Shown here: positions 1 through 13,500 of the stretch, in pieces
Numbering within the stretch: the stretch's first letter is position 1
How the letters are laid out: each line of letters starts with the position of its first letter
From: Telmatactis stephensoni
Taxonomy: Eukaryota; Cnidaria; Anthozoa; Actiniaria; Isophelliidae
Assembly (NCBI GenBank): GCA_029948255.1
Contig: JALIZF010001864.1
Location: 372,001 to 436,000, forward strand
Direction of reading: 5' to 3'
DNA length: 64,000 nucleotides
Program-made: the position numbers and the translations under genes
Notes under the pieces: model-generated
Told to the model about the DNA's origin: nothing
The model's database searches: none
Seen by the model: only the letters and a program-made list of their open reading frames with translations

Positions 1-1977
1 GTCGGGTAAGTATTTCTTCTTCCATTTGGCATAACAAAGTACTATTTCTTTTAAGAACTGAAAAAAATCTGGTTTAAAGTGCGAATTTTACGGTATTTCT
101 AAAGTGTGTATTATTTTATTAATTTTATAGAACTGGATACTGTTGGAAAGATCAAGCGAGCGTCCTGGTTGTTCATCCGGCTTGTTTTGTTCCTATTTCT
201 GCTATACATGTTCATCTGCTCGCTGAGTTTCTTGAGCAGTGCATTCAGACTTCTTGGCGGTAAAGCTGCTGGTGAAGCATTCGCTTCAAATGCTATCCTC
301 TCCAATCCTGTGGCTGGTCTAATGATTGGAATATTGGCCACCGTCTTGGTACAGAGCTCTTCGACATCCACGTCCATAGTCGTAGCTATGGTTGCTGCTG
401 AAAGTACGTATATGATTTCTCTGTTTTTACCCAATAAATACAAGTTTTTTAAACAACGATGAGTGCCTAAAAATTACCTACAATTGATTTCCATGGGCTT
501 GAAAATTCCCTTAGTGGTTGGGGGGAGGTGCTTGTTCTTTTCATTGAATATAGCAATTTCCTTTTCAGTTATTAACGTTGAGCCTGCTATTCCAATTGTC
601 ATGGGTGCCAACATTGGAACTTCTGTCACCAATACCATAGTATCCCTGGCTCAAGCTGCAGAAAGAAATGAGTTCCGTAGAGCCTTTGCGGGTGCTGTAG
701 TCCACGACATCTTCAACTGGCTGTCAGTCCTAGTCTTCCTTCCCTTGGAAGTGGTTTCCCACTACCTGTTCTATTTGACAGAAGCTATAGTTGATGCTAT
801 GAATCTTGGAAAAGAAAAGGCCCAAAAGCAAGAATTCTTGAAAAAGATAACAAAGCCATTTACCAACCTCATCATTCAGTTAAATAAAAAGGTTATACAG
901 AATATTGCCCTGAACAAAGATGTCCCAGAAGATCAGTCGCTGATCAAAATTTGTACCAAGGCCAAGTTGGTTGTAACTAATGTGACAAAAGAAGTTAATA
1001 CTACTTCTGGCTTGCTAAATCAAACCATTGCTGCCAATGAAACGGTCAAAGTACCAGTCAAGTGTGAGTTCCTCTTTTCTGACACTGGCATGAGTGATAC
1101 CACAACTGGAATCATTCTCTTAGTTGTGTCGCTGTTCATTCTGTGTGTCTGCCTTATCTGCATTGTCAAAATCCTCCACTCCATTCTCAGAGGTCAAATT
1201 GCTGTTGTCATTAAACGTACTGTGAATTCTGACTTTCCCAAGCCTTTCCACCATGTTACAGGCTACCTTGCCATTCTTGTTGGTGCAGGAATGACCATTC
1301 TTGTGCAGTCAAGTTCCATCTTCACTTCAGCCCTCACCCCATTGATAGGTGTTGGTGTTGTGTCTATTGAAAGAGCCTTCCCCCTAACTCTTGGATCTAA
1401 CATTGGAACCACTGGTACAGGTATCCTTGCAGCACTGGCCAGTGACTCAAAGTCCTTGCGCAATGCCTTACAAATAGCCCTTTGTCATCTGTTCTTCAAC
1501 ATTTCTGGTATCCTTCTTTGGTATCCAATCCCATACATGCGGCAAGTTCCAATAAGGTTTGCTAAGTTCCTTGGTAACACTACAGCCCAGTATAGATGGT
1601 TTGCTGTTGCTTACCTTATTTTTGGATTCTTTCTCCTCCCTGCGGCTGTGTTTGGTCTGTCCCTAGCTGGTTGGCAGGTGCTGGTGGGTGTTGCAGTTCC
1701 AATTCTGCTGTTGCTACTGTTCATCCTTATTGTAAGCATCTTTCAACGGAAAAAGCCTAGTGTTTTACCAGAAGTTTTGAAAGACTGGAAATGGGCACCA
1801 AAATGGACACGATCTCTTGCTCCCACTGACAGAGTACTAACTAAAGTATATGAGATTGGGAAAGGTCGGTTCAAAAGAAATAGAAATGACAACAGTTATT
1901 CTGTCACTGGGGAAACACAACCATCTGAAAAACCTAATGAAGCTAAGCCCAAGATAAAAAGTGAAACCATTGTCTAA
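1..1977 (+). CDS. SLC34: SLC34-family sodium-dependent phosphate cotransporter (NaPi-II type), 5' part outside window
   Basis: Couples Na+ entry to inorganic phosphate uptake at the plasma membrane. Visible exons are 1-5 (tail of an exon ending at a GTAAGT donor), 131-403 and 569-1977; phases join cleanly (G|AA and A|TT). Both inverted QSSS repeats of the family are present: [11 protein letters not shown] in exon 131-403 and [15 protein letters not shown] near 1305-1345, each followed by a [10 protein letters not shown] or [10 protein letters not shown] type motif. Between them lies a large extracellular loop with four N-glycosylation sequons (NVT, NTT, NQT, NET) and two cysteines. Several hydrophobic membrane segments follow. 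The C-terminus ends ETIV, a class I PDZ ligand, as in vertebrate members that bind scaffolds. The stop is TAA at 1975-1977. Family assignment is secure; the subtype (a, b or c) cannot be told. The N-terminus lies upstream of the window. Confidence 0.95.
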
Positions 1978-4400
1978 AAGAAGCATGGTCCTGGTGGTTA
2001 TGCAGTTATATTTATAGATATTGTGTAGTAAACCATAAGTATACAATCCTCTTATGAGTTCAAAAATTGATTTTTATATGCACTTTTTCCCTTAACATTT
2101 GTTGCTTTCTTTATAGGGTGGTATATGGTAGTATAAAAGGTGATAAGGGAAATTAAAGATAAAATATTTATGCCATTTTGATTGCCATGAATGTTTTATT
2201 TTTAAGGTTTCTTTCACTCTTATACTATTTAGTTATCATAATTTACCAAAAATAATAAAAATTGAAAAAATAAATAAAGTGATGAACAAAAGCCTTATTG
2301 GCTTTGAAACATAAGGTGAGTGCAAGCACCAAAGTTTATTTATGAAATTAATCTCAATATTTGTGCAAAGTAAGTGAAGAAATGAATAAAGTCATTTTTT
2401 TGTAATCCCAAGTGTTCCCCCGTTCCCCAAACTACATTTTATGATGTGTACATATTGTTACTTCTTATATGCCTTTTACTTCTTATACCTATCTTGACAG
2501 CAATAAGGGCCAGTTCATTGCAGGGTAGGATTATGGACCCTTCTCCCAAACCCATGAAAATATTTCATTTTATATTGTATCTTTTATTTTAACTTGAAAA
2601 TTGGGTACTGAGGATTATCTTCAGATTCTCAAGATTTACCAACTATTGTTGCCCCACTTGGCCATATTTTTGCTATTTTAAGTTTTGTATTAATTCACTG
2701 ATGCTTGCTTTGATTTTCTCTGTAGGTTAAGCTGACATCGAGTTTTGTATGTATTTTGATTGACTAGTTCGTGACAGCTCTTTTAGATGTGCATTTTAGT
2801 AATTTGATTGGCAAGACCCCGTAGACAAAGTCTAAATTTTTGTTTTATAATTATTGAGTGTGTGAAAAGGATGAACACAACTCACATGTTTTGCAAACCT
2901 TTTGACATATAATAAGGTGGATTGCTTGGAATAGGATATTTGCATGATGCCCTCATTTGACTACAACTACCAGAGTGTCTTGCTGACTTTTTTTGTAAAG
3001 CAATTAGTGATAATTGTTCTGCTATTCTCAAGAGAGAAGCAAAAGAAAGAAAATTCATAATAAAAGCATTCTGGTACTTGTAGTCAAATAATGCCAGAAT
3101 GCAAATATCCTATACATTGATGTCCAACAATGGTGGATCTGACACATCAATATTAGTGATTTCACTTAACCAGTGCAAAAGGTATTGGACTTTTTTTTAC
3201 GCTTAAATAAAATTACTCTGAGCACCAGTGGAAATGTACTGCTTATTAGCAGAGATTATCTTTTTTCATACCTATGTGGTTATTATAAAGAGTCTGTATT
3301 TGTTTGTTGATTGCTAAAAGAGGAGGGTCTTTGTATTACCCATTGTTATATACCAATATGGATAGCCAATGTCTTGCAGAATGGTTTGATTTAGGTAAAG
3401 AACAGTGAAAAACAGATTTAGTCTACTGCTACCTATTTGAATAACATTGATGTCTAATGGTCATTGAATTCTGATTTTTCTCGGTTTAATTTTCCTCTGA
3501 CTTTATTGCCAGATAAATTGACGATAGATTATTATTTCTAGCTAGTAATTTTTGTAAGCTGCTATTTAGAGTGATTTTATTTAGCCTGTGAAAAAAGACT
3601 AGTTGATGACTAACACTTAGTTTGGCAAACGAAGACTTAGTAGTAGAGGGTTGACCAATACCATTAGAATGAAGCTTGTGATTTGTTCAAAGAACAATGT
3701 GTGGATTATCGATGAACAATGCCTTTTGTTCTCCATGTAATCTCTCTTGTTTCACTGTTCTTTGAACAAATCACAAGCACTGTTCTGACTGTAGTGTATA
3801 CCCCATTGTAGACAGGTCACTGCCAACTATCACAGGCTAAATAAAATGCACTCGTTTGGTTTTCCTTTTCTGGCTAAATGAAATCACCATTGCCTTTGAT
3901 ATCCAATTGTACTAGTTAAAATTTACTTTTAGGATCTATTGTTTTGTTGAATATGTCTTTTGTGTACATAGTGTAACTCCCTTTTCATTTATGAGTAATT
4001 ACATTAATATAAAACCACAATCTTAAATTTCCATAAATGTTAGTCAAACCTGTGTCTTCCTCTGAACTGCTCTAATGCTCAGTTGGAAGTTGGAGTAAGT
4101 ATAAAGTCTGCAAACAGAACTTCAACTGCAGTATTGGAAGTTGGTCATGTGCATCAGGAGTTTTTTTTTTTACTGTTCACCTTTTGTACTAAGTTGAATG
4201 TTGTGTTGTAACTTTTTTTCATCTACAGTCATGGTGTTCATTACTAATGCAAATCTTTTAATTTCAGGTGATGTTTGAATTGTTTATGAATATTCAAAAC
4301 AAACTCCCACCTCCCTGTGGTATTGAGTTTGTTCATGGTATGTTTGTCAGCCTTTTGTACATTTGAAGAAGCCAAAATAAATGTTTTCACTATTGTTCTG
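1978..4400 (+). other. SLC34 3' UTR and intergenic stretch with alternative poly(A) signals
   Basis: No coding region is seen here. AATAAA hexamers occur at 2254-2259 and 2273-2278, and again at 4376-4381. The last is followed by a GT/T-rich tract, which makes it a good distal polyadenylation site. If the distal site is used, the 3' UTR is about 2.4 kb and contains the foldback at 3567-3854. Which site is used cannot be told from sequence. Confidence 0.45.
3567..3854. mobile_element. Foldback/MITE with nested inverted repeats
   Basis: Outer arms pair almost perfectly: 3567-3590 (TAGAGTG then ATTTTATTTAGCCTGTG) with 3831-3854. An inner perfect 23-bp inverted repeat is at 3674-3696 and 3756-3778 (core GATTTGTTCAAAGAACA). 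The ends resemble the TAGAGTG MITE family found further right, but the interior differs. It lies in the probable 3' UTR of SLC34. Confidence 0.75.
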
Positions 4401-4584
4401 TCTTCATGTCTCCATTAGTACCATTTTTCCTAAGATCAAGAATTGGGGAGTAGAAAATAGGTCGAGTCAACAATGTAGAATGTGGTGTACAAAATGGGCA
4501 CAGTTATATTCCTCTAGGGTGGGAAAACCAGGGTGAAACTATGCTATAAGCACTTGTTCTTTCCTTGCTGTTACGTCTGCTTCC
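4257..4584 (-). other. Probable IGBP1 3' UTR
   Basis: Minus-strand sequence after the TGA at 4585-4587. An ATTAAA variant signal reads on the minus strand at 4257-4262. If used, this UTR overlaps the distal SLC34 transcript end (4376-4400) tail to tail. The exact ends are not visible. Confidence 0.35.
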
Positions 4585-7500
4585 TCAGCCCATATTTTCT
4601 CGATTACCCCAGCCTCTTCGGTGATCTAGATGAATTGAACAAAATAAATTCTTAAAAGGGGACTAACATCAAAATCATTTTTGTGACATCATACACTCCA
4701 CCTAAACATTCAGCTCCATACATTTTAAATGAAATAGTTTCAGATACCCGCAAGAAACTTATGAGTTTCTGACCAAACATAAGTTATGTTTGGTCAGAAA
4801 CTCATAAGTTTCTGGTTTGGTATCCTAAACTATTTCATTTCTTTTACACTAAAAGAATGTGTGAAAGAGTTTCCTACGTTATTTAGGCTAAGGTTTTACT
4901 TTCTTGCCAGTTTTCTTCAGTGTAGAGTAACTATGCTGAAATATTTTAATTACAATTTACAAAGAAATGTATGGAGCTGATTGCTTGGGTTGAGTGTATG
5001 ATATCACGGACATCTCCAAAGATTATAAAAATCTAATACTTCCCATGAGAATTTTCAGAAAGCAAACTAGCCAGTTATCGAATGGCTCTTGAGAGCTTGT
5101 CAACAAATTGGACTGTCCATTATTTAATCAAGGTAGTTTGTGAAAACAGTAAAAAGAAACGGAGATTAATGAGGTCCAAAAAGTAGCGACATAAAATCAA
5201 ATTGTCTTAGATGGGCAAAAGGCCCGAATTTTTTTGTGGGGGGAGGGGGCAGTGTTAAGTCTCCAACGTAAAGTGTTTTTATCAGTATGAAGTATAAATT
5301 TTTTGAGGCTTTTATCTTTCATGAAGGAATGATTGCAGAAGACAAACCTGAAACTCTTAAGCGAGAATCTCTATGTCCGTTCATACAAAGGCGGATAGCG
5401 ATTAATGAGGTCAAAAGGAGTCAAATTATGTCTTAGAATGGCAAAAGGCCCGAATTTTTTTGTTGGTGGAGGGGGGTGTTAAGTCTCCACGGTAAAGTGA
5501 TCATCAGTATGGAGTATATATATATATATTTTTTTTGAGGCTTTTATCTTACATTTATTGACGAAGGAACGATTGCAGAAGAAAAACAAACTCCCAAACA
5601 AGTGAGAATCTCTATTAAGAGGAGATTTTTTTCAATGACGAGCAATAATGGCGAAAAGCGCCAAAAACTACACCGTGCGAGTTTTAATCCAAATTTTCGT
5701 TCTGGATTAACACTCAAATCCTTTTTCTGCCGATTAAAAACTGATGCACCAAGATAAAATTCCTGTTTAAAACGGATTTTTGAATTGTACAAAGACTTTT
5801 TCTTGAAGTTGTGTTGGAATTAAGCTTTTTGAAGCTGGATATAAAGAAAACATACAGCAAATGAGCAAATGAAGGCCTAAATCTCATTTTCGATCCAAAT
5901 TTTCGCTTTGGATAACACTTTGATTCAACTTTTATCGGCCAAAACTACTTACAAACAACTTAGTTTTGTACAACAGCTATTCTTCAACTCGGGAGTTTTT
6001 GTCGTTCACTGCTCGAACTTGAAAAAAATCCCCTCTTAAAGCAAATTACAATTGAAACTGTAAATTTTTTTCTGTATTAGAGACATAGCGAATAATGAAT
6101 ACTTTTTGTAGATCGATGCAGATTGAACCTGTTAAAGGTTAGTATAGTATGACGATATTGGCGACAATAGAACTGAAATCGATAAAAGTCTTGAAATAAT
6201 CAACGTGCTTATACCAATTTGAATTTAGAGACCGTATAAATGTTCTAAAATGCAATTCCGTCAAATCTTTTCATATCAATCACTTACATTTCCTCTAGTC
6301 AAATTTTCCATGAAAAGGCATGCAATCACCTTACTTCTCGTATCCAAAGCCAATTCCGTTGATTTCTAAGCATGTTTACGCCTAAAGGGTTTACGCCTAA
6401 AGGGGTGCTCAAGCAATTCACCCTAGCCCAAAAAATCCGATCATGCCTAACACAAGTCCCTCAAAACTGGTACAATGGGCCCTTAGTTCCATTATAAAAA
6501 AAGTCACAAAAAGGTGAATAGTTTGAAAACGTAGACAAGGACTATAGATTTAGTAAAACTCTCATAACAACTTGGTTCCACGTACCGTCTTTCCAATCAT
6601 CCATCGCCCGTGCTTTACAAAGCTCCTCGGGGTCGTCGTCTTTGTCTTCTTCTTCTCCCTCAATCTTTTCTCCAGAAGTTTGTTGAGCTGCTCTACAAAA
6701 AGACATATAATTCAAAATTACAAAAGAAACTGCGTACGACTCCGACTCAACTGACTCAATTTTCACAGATGCCTTGTGGGACTGGCAAACTTCGCCGTCA
6801 AATTTTCAATGAGCTTTTATCATGTAATTCCAAAAGTCACAGTACAGAAATATAATTATCATATGAGCTGGAAAGAGCACGTCAAAATTAGTAAAACTGT
6901 GAAGTTTGAATGAAGTAACTTTCAAACTCACGAAGATATGAATTTTCCGAAATCGAACTTTTGTATGAAAACATTCGCTGGTAGGCAAGAAATGAGTGCC
7001 TTCCAGGAAAGGTTTTCTTACAAATTCACACTTTTCAAAAATTCATATTCTCGCGAGTTTTGGATTGAATTCCTTCAAACTTCACTGTCTTGCTAATTTT
7101 AACATGCTCTTTCCAGCTATGGTAATTCTTTTTCTGTTTTTCTTTTTCTGTTTTACGAATTTAAAAATACCTGATAAAAGCTAATTTCTGACATAAAATT
7201 CATACCTTGTGTCCTAATTCACACACCTCCATAATGTTGTTATAAAACAAACCATCGCACTAAATTTTTTTATGTACGTGGGATCATATTAGACATTAAG
7301 GTTTCTTCCACGTTAGTTTTAACGAAATTAGATCCAAGCTTTCGGGTCTAATCGGTCCAGGGAATGGATAACGAGAATATTAACATGTTAATTGAAAATG
7401 ACTAACTGTGTCGGTTCTGGATGAAAAATAAAATGCAAACAAACGCTTATTTTTGTTTCGCTTGAAAATCCCTCAAGGAGCCCCGAACTTCTGGGCGATA

Positions 7501-10500
7501 AACAATCTCAATCGGTTCACATACTGTCAATCGGTTCATGTATTGATTAACGTTCATCAAATACCATAATATGTTAACGTTAACTCCAAAACAACAGTAT
7601 GAATATTAGGGTTATAATGCATGTATATAAACTCAGAAAAATTCCAAGCCCTCAGCGTGGTTTGAATGTTTAATTTGTGATATAGATATTTAAAAACTTA
7701 GTTTCAATCCAGAATCCAGCTTGCACCTTTTCTTAACTTGTGGATATGCAAGGCCTATTACTTATTAAGGGATCAGTGAACCCTTAAGTAGATGACATCA
7801 TCTACTTCATATAAAGATGCCATAAATCTTATAGTTTTTATATAGATATGGAAAGATTCTTTCATATTTATCTAAATTTATACCAACATAATTGCTTTAG
7901 ACTATTACGCAAACGGAAATCTTAAGTAATAAGGAGCGGAAAATACAATCTTTTGTCTCCGTACTCGAAAACTGAGCTACAACTTCAAAAAAAAAAAAAA
8001 AAAAAAAAAAAAGAAGTTTCTCTGATATTCGTCTTTTACGACTAAATCCAATATAGTTAGCTATTTACTTCTGTAAGTTCACATTTCCATGGTTTTTTCA
8101 AAAACGTAAAGAAGCTGATACACTTTTCGCTCCGGCTAAATTTTCTAAGGGGACTATTAACAAACTTCGTCAAAATTTTCGTACAATTCGTATGTCCTTG
8201 TACACCTATATACGTATGTAAAACAATCATTCAAACTGTTTGGCATGAGATATATGTAGCTGCTTAGAGAACGTGATGTTGTTCTGGATGAGAAACAGAA
8301 AAATACAAACAAACGCGCATTATTTTTTCGTTTGAATACACCCTGCATGTGTGTAAAATTACAAAAAATTACATGATAGACACAATACGTGCTGCTCTAA
8401 AGCGGGTCATCAAATTTTAATTCATGTTCAACAAATACCTTAGAATGTAAATGTTAACAAAATAAGAGTTTTAATATTTCAAAAATTAGTTTCCATCCAG
8501 AATCCAGTTTGTATCTTTTCTTACCTTATGTGCGAAGCTCAATAGATCAAACTTGGAAAATTTTTCCGAGTTGAAATTAGTTCAGTTATTGGTGAATATA
8601 AAGTAGAACTCTTCTAAAATTCGGTATTTTCAGTAAAATATTGCTGAGAAATTTGCCAAAATATCCAACAGTTTTTACATAGATAAGGAAAGGTTCTCAG
8701 TTCATATTTACCTACATTTTAACCAACAAATTTGCTTTGGACTTTTACGTAATCGAAAATCGGATGTTATAAGGAACTGAAAATATTGTTTTTGGTGATT
8801 ATTTATAGACCCTATAGATAACTTCATGCAAGTTTCAACTTATTTTCATTTTTTGACCAATTTTCATCAGAGTGGCCCTTTATACTGGTGTAGATTTTGA
8901 TCCAGGTTTGTGAAACTAGTTGCCCAGCACTTGGGTGAAATGCTCAGTCTGCTCTTGCTCGGGTTTAGAGAGTCAGTTTGTTTCTGTTGTCTGTCCCACA
9001 ATGGACGAATATTAATGCATTAAAAAAGAAATCTACAACTGTATTTGCTGCGAGAGTAACTTCAAATATAACACTGTTGACTTACGATTCGTAATCTAGC
9101 ACAACTTTTCCTTCTCTTATCTCTTTTTCAAGATACTCTTCTTGACTCATAGTCGGTAAGCTGGGGTATCCAGCCCCAAACACCTTAGCCTGCAAAGTGG
9201 AATTGTATGTTGTAATATGTCTAAGTCCAAGAAGAGCGGAAGGTTTCAAGGGATAACTCGTCTTCGCGTGAACCGGGGCCCTAAGGTTCAGTATAATTGT
9301 TATTAAGGCACAATGTAAATTGACAGCGCGCATACATGCAATCATGAAGCGTGAGATACCGCATATGCATGGTCCATCACGAAGGCATGCGAAATCACTC
9401 CAATATGCTGCCTTGTTTTTAGTAAATCAATAAAGCAATGGTACCAATGGAACTACTGATAGACTTCCCATGCCCTACAAGAAGCTTCTTCGTACACTGG
9501 CTCCTGTTGCTCCTCAACAACATCTTGAGAACACAGTACAATACATAGGCCATAAATGACTTACCTTGATGGACTCTCTTGTAATGAGAATAGGTTTTGA
9601 GGGCTGAAAGAGAACAGTTAAAGGCAATTCAGTATCACGAACATGAACTCAAAGAACAGAAATATGGTAAGAAATGAAAACGAGAAAGAAGTAACAAGGA
9701 AGAAAACAACAAGGAAAAAGCAATAATATATTAATATCATTTTCTTCAAAACAATCTACGATGCAGTAACGTCAATTAACGTTCCGGCTCGTAAGTTTGA
9801 CACGCCCCTATAAGTGGAACTTATAGTTTTCGCTTGGATGAAACCTAGTACCAAAGAATGCGGGGAATGTCACGAAACCTGAAAAATACTCTAAGTATAA
9901 ACCGTTTTTATAGGTCTAGAAACGTATTTGTAGAATAGAAAACATCTTCATCTATTTACTTACAGCTTACACTAACACCGAATGCGCCAAGAGATTCAGA
10001 GAATGTCAAGAAACCGGCGAGCGGCACTTTATAAAGACAACTAATTTTTCTTTAATTCTTTTCTTTCTCAAGTGTTTTCGTTCACATGAAACTGGGTATG
10101 CAAAAGACTTCGGCGAATGTCTCAAAAACCAAGGAATAAAAGGGAAAGAAGGGAGCTTGTAACGTTGATTTAATATTCTTAATTATTTCCCTCAACCTAT
10201 TGATATACACTCAATTGCATGTTCTGCGCACATGCTCTCTCTCTGAAGTTGGTCAATATAGACAAAGGCAACGTAATGAAAAAAGTCCGAAGTCCGAGGT
10301 TGGTTGACCACTCGGCGGTAATGAACAAAGGTGACGCAATTTCTTTTGTACGCCGAAACTTGGTTTCAACAGGTTTGCATTCCACCATATAAGGCTATTT
10401 ATGTTTGAGCTTTGACCTGGCTTTAGTTCGAATTCTATTTTAGCGATTATCAAGAGTTTAATAATTGCTCAAAATTTCTAACGAAAGAAGCACATCCAGA

Positions 10501-13500
10501 AAACATGGTTTCAGAGTCAGCATCTTTTTTCTCCAAGGGCCAGTTTTCATGTAACATGTACATGAAAACGTCCTCTGAATTTTCTCATTCACTTCGTCTG
10601 TAAAATATAGAATCTTCTTCCAATCCTGGTTCCTAAACAGCCCGTCTATTTGACACTGCACTGACGCAATTTCTTTCTATATATTGTTTTTGGTTCACAT
10701 TTTACTGACAAGCATTTCGTAAGAGGGAGTTATTTGACCAAGACAGTTGCTCCACAACCACATTTAATACTCTCACAAAAAAATGACGACCAAACGGCTG
10801 ATAGCTGACTTATTTAGCATGATCAAAATCATATCGCTATAAAGCTAAAGGTGCTGTCACACGGAGCAATTGATTGTTCATATAGCACCGGCTTATAGCT
10901 ATAAGCCAAAATAACTTATTTGTTTGCTTTTCCCTTAAGACGCTAAAACCGAAAATAATTATCCTGGCTATCCGGGACAACTCTCTTTCATATAACCGTG
11001 TCCTCGGAAACGAAAGACGATAAAAATAGTTTTAGATTTCTTATATAATTTATTAACAGTTTCTGGCCGACGATGAATTTTGCATTGCTGTGAATGGAGT
11101 ACTCTCCTCCGTACCCTTGTGGGTTTCCTGTGGCAAAGGGAAGATAGAAACAAGGGTGAAATGCCAAAAAATATCTTAAGTGTTTACCAGGCAGACTGAT
11201 TCTATTTTCTAGCATACCGATGATCTACCGGAAATCCTGCATCCAGAAGCGAGCATATTACTTATTTAGGATATTTAGTTTGTCTAGTACTTGCCAAAAA
11301 TTAGTAGAGTACAAATACAAAAAGCGTGCAAAATTTTGCACTATTTAGTATTAATTATGTTGCACACTTTTAGTGTTTGTTCTCTATTCTTTAACACTCG
11401 ATAAAATTCATTCGGGAATGGAAGCAGAATAATGAATAATGAATAACGGTTTGAGAATGCTTTGGAACAATGAATTATTGCATTTGAAATCCAAGGAATA
11501 ATGAATAATGAAAAGATGAAAAAAGAATAATGAATAACAGAAAAATAGAAAAAGAATAAGGAATAATGGGAAATGGTTAAATGATGGATTCAGGCCCTAA
11601 AAGGGGGTTTTGTCTGGAAAAAAGGACGTAAACAAGATTGCCGGCAAGGAATGACTACTCTGTCATCCGTAAAACCACTATATCAATAACAATTTCATGA
11701 GAGTTTACAATGAAGGGCAAAGAAAACTTTTTTTGATTTCATAAAATTACTAAATTGGCTAAATTTTGTATTCGTTAAAAAGTGGGTGGAAAAGAAATAG
11801 ATTCAAGACGAGTAAGGAAAGACTGCCAAAGCGAAGAAAATTCTTCTAATACCAGTTAGATTGACTGTCAGTAGGCTCAGTGCCAACATTAATGAGCACA
11901 AATTTGAAAACGCATTTTTTGCTAAGATTAGGCTTCCCGTCCGTACAAAAGGGCTTTTTCTTCTGCCTAAGATGTTTTGTCTTTTGTCTTAAAGATGTTG
12001 TAGTGTGTACAGCGAAAACGGAAAAAAATAAATGCATTTTCAGATTTTACAGCTAAGTTTAAAATGGCCTTCACAAGCCCGTGTTTCTTTTGTTAGTGGA
12101 CCGAAAATTTCTATCAATAGGCTTGTGAAGGTTTCCTTGTGAATACCATTTTAATTACATGTAGTGTAGATGATTTTCATTCATAGGGCACGCTTTAATT
12201 GCTGGCTTTCAATTGACGTCATGGCGGCCATCTTGGTTGAACTTCAACAAAAGATTGCTCATTAGTGTCTCTTGTTCGTTCAACCAACATGGCTGCCACT
12301 CTTTTATATTTTGACTCTCAAGGGAATGATTGAAAACTAGCAATTGTTGCATGTCCCTGACCATTATAGTTTATTTTTATTTCTTCTTCTTTTTTATTCA
12401 ATCATTATGTATTTTTAGGTGGAAGTTTTGTGAATAAATAAAAAATAAATAAGTGTGCACATGGCTATAGTAAATGATTTGCTGGGTGGTGAAAATGTTC
12501 ACCGTTTATCAGATCTTAGAAAATCATTCTTAGCAAAAATCAGTGAAGAAGTGCGTCACTAAAAATAATTATTGTTAAAGCCTTGCGTGACGACACAAAA
12601 AAAGGCTGCAAAGGAGACTAAGGATATATAGAATGTCTACCCAAAGAACTACATTTATACAAAGTGTATGCTTTTAAAGAACCCCCAAAGAAGTTAAACA
12701 CCCCAAATCACAGGGATCTGTAGCCTCTAGCAGAAGCTTTAGTGGTGATTATATCCTAAGGGCAACAATTGTGACAAATCACAAGAAATACCAGGAGGTT
12801 CGGCATAAGGTTGCTTAAGTTACAATCAGCAAATGAAACTTAAGGCCATTCTCCACTCATCGCAGAAATTACTCACAGCGAGCCAGCGAGTACTCATTTG
12901 GAATAAAATCTATTGTTCAAAACTTCACAGTGAGTAAAAATGGTCGCTGCGAGTGCTTTCTGCAATGAGTGGAGAATGTCCTTAAGAACTGTTTACCTTT
13001 TTAGGTGGACAATTGGCTTCAGTTTTCACCTGTCCCATCTTTAATTTTTGCATATGTTCTAATATTTCCAGTTCATCTACAACAATATTACATTAGTATA
13101 TCAGAAACGTTGTACATCTATTCTCAGAAAAGCACATGTACACAAAAAAGCAAAATGAAGAAAGAAAATATTATCAATATGAGAGCGGAGTTTTCCTTGT
13201 GATACAAACATCATGCTGGGAGATCAAGAGCACAAGAAAAGCTAGCTTAAGAACACAAGGCATAGCTAAGTGCTTTTTTAGTGCTCTATATCTTCCAGAG
13301 TGCTTATATCATAGTACATATCATAGTAGAGAGACATAATCAGTGTGCAAGTCATGTCTTTGTACTGTAACACAGCAGCTAGCCAATCAATGAGTGCAGT
13401 GCTTCATATCAAACACTAAATAACTTTCTGTAAACTGAACATAAACTGAACTGAACTGTTGTTTATTTCTCGTCCAGATGTATTATAATAATAACATTAA

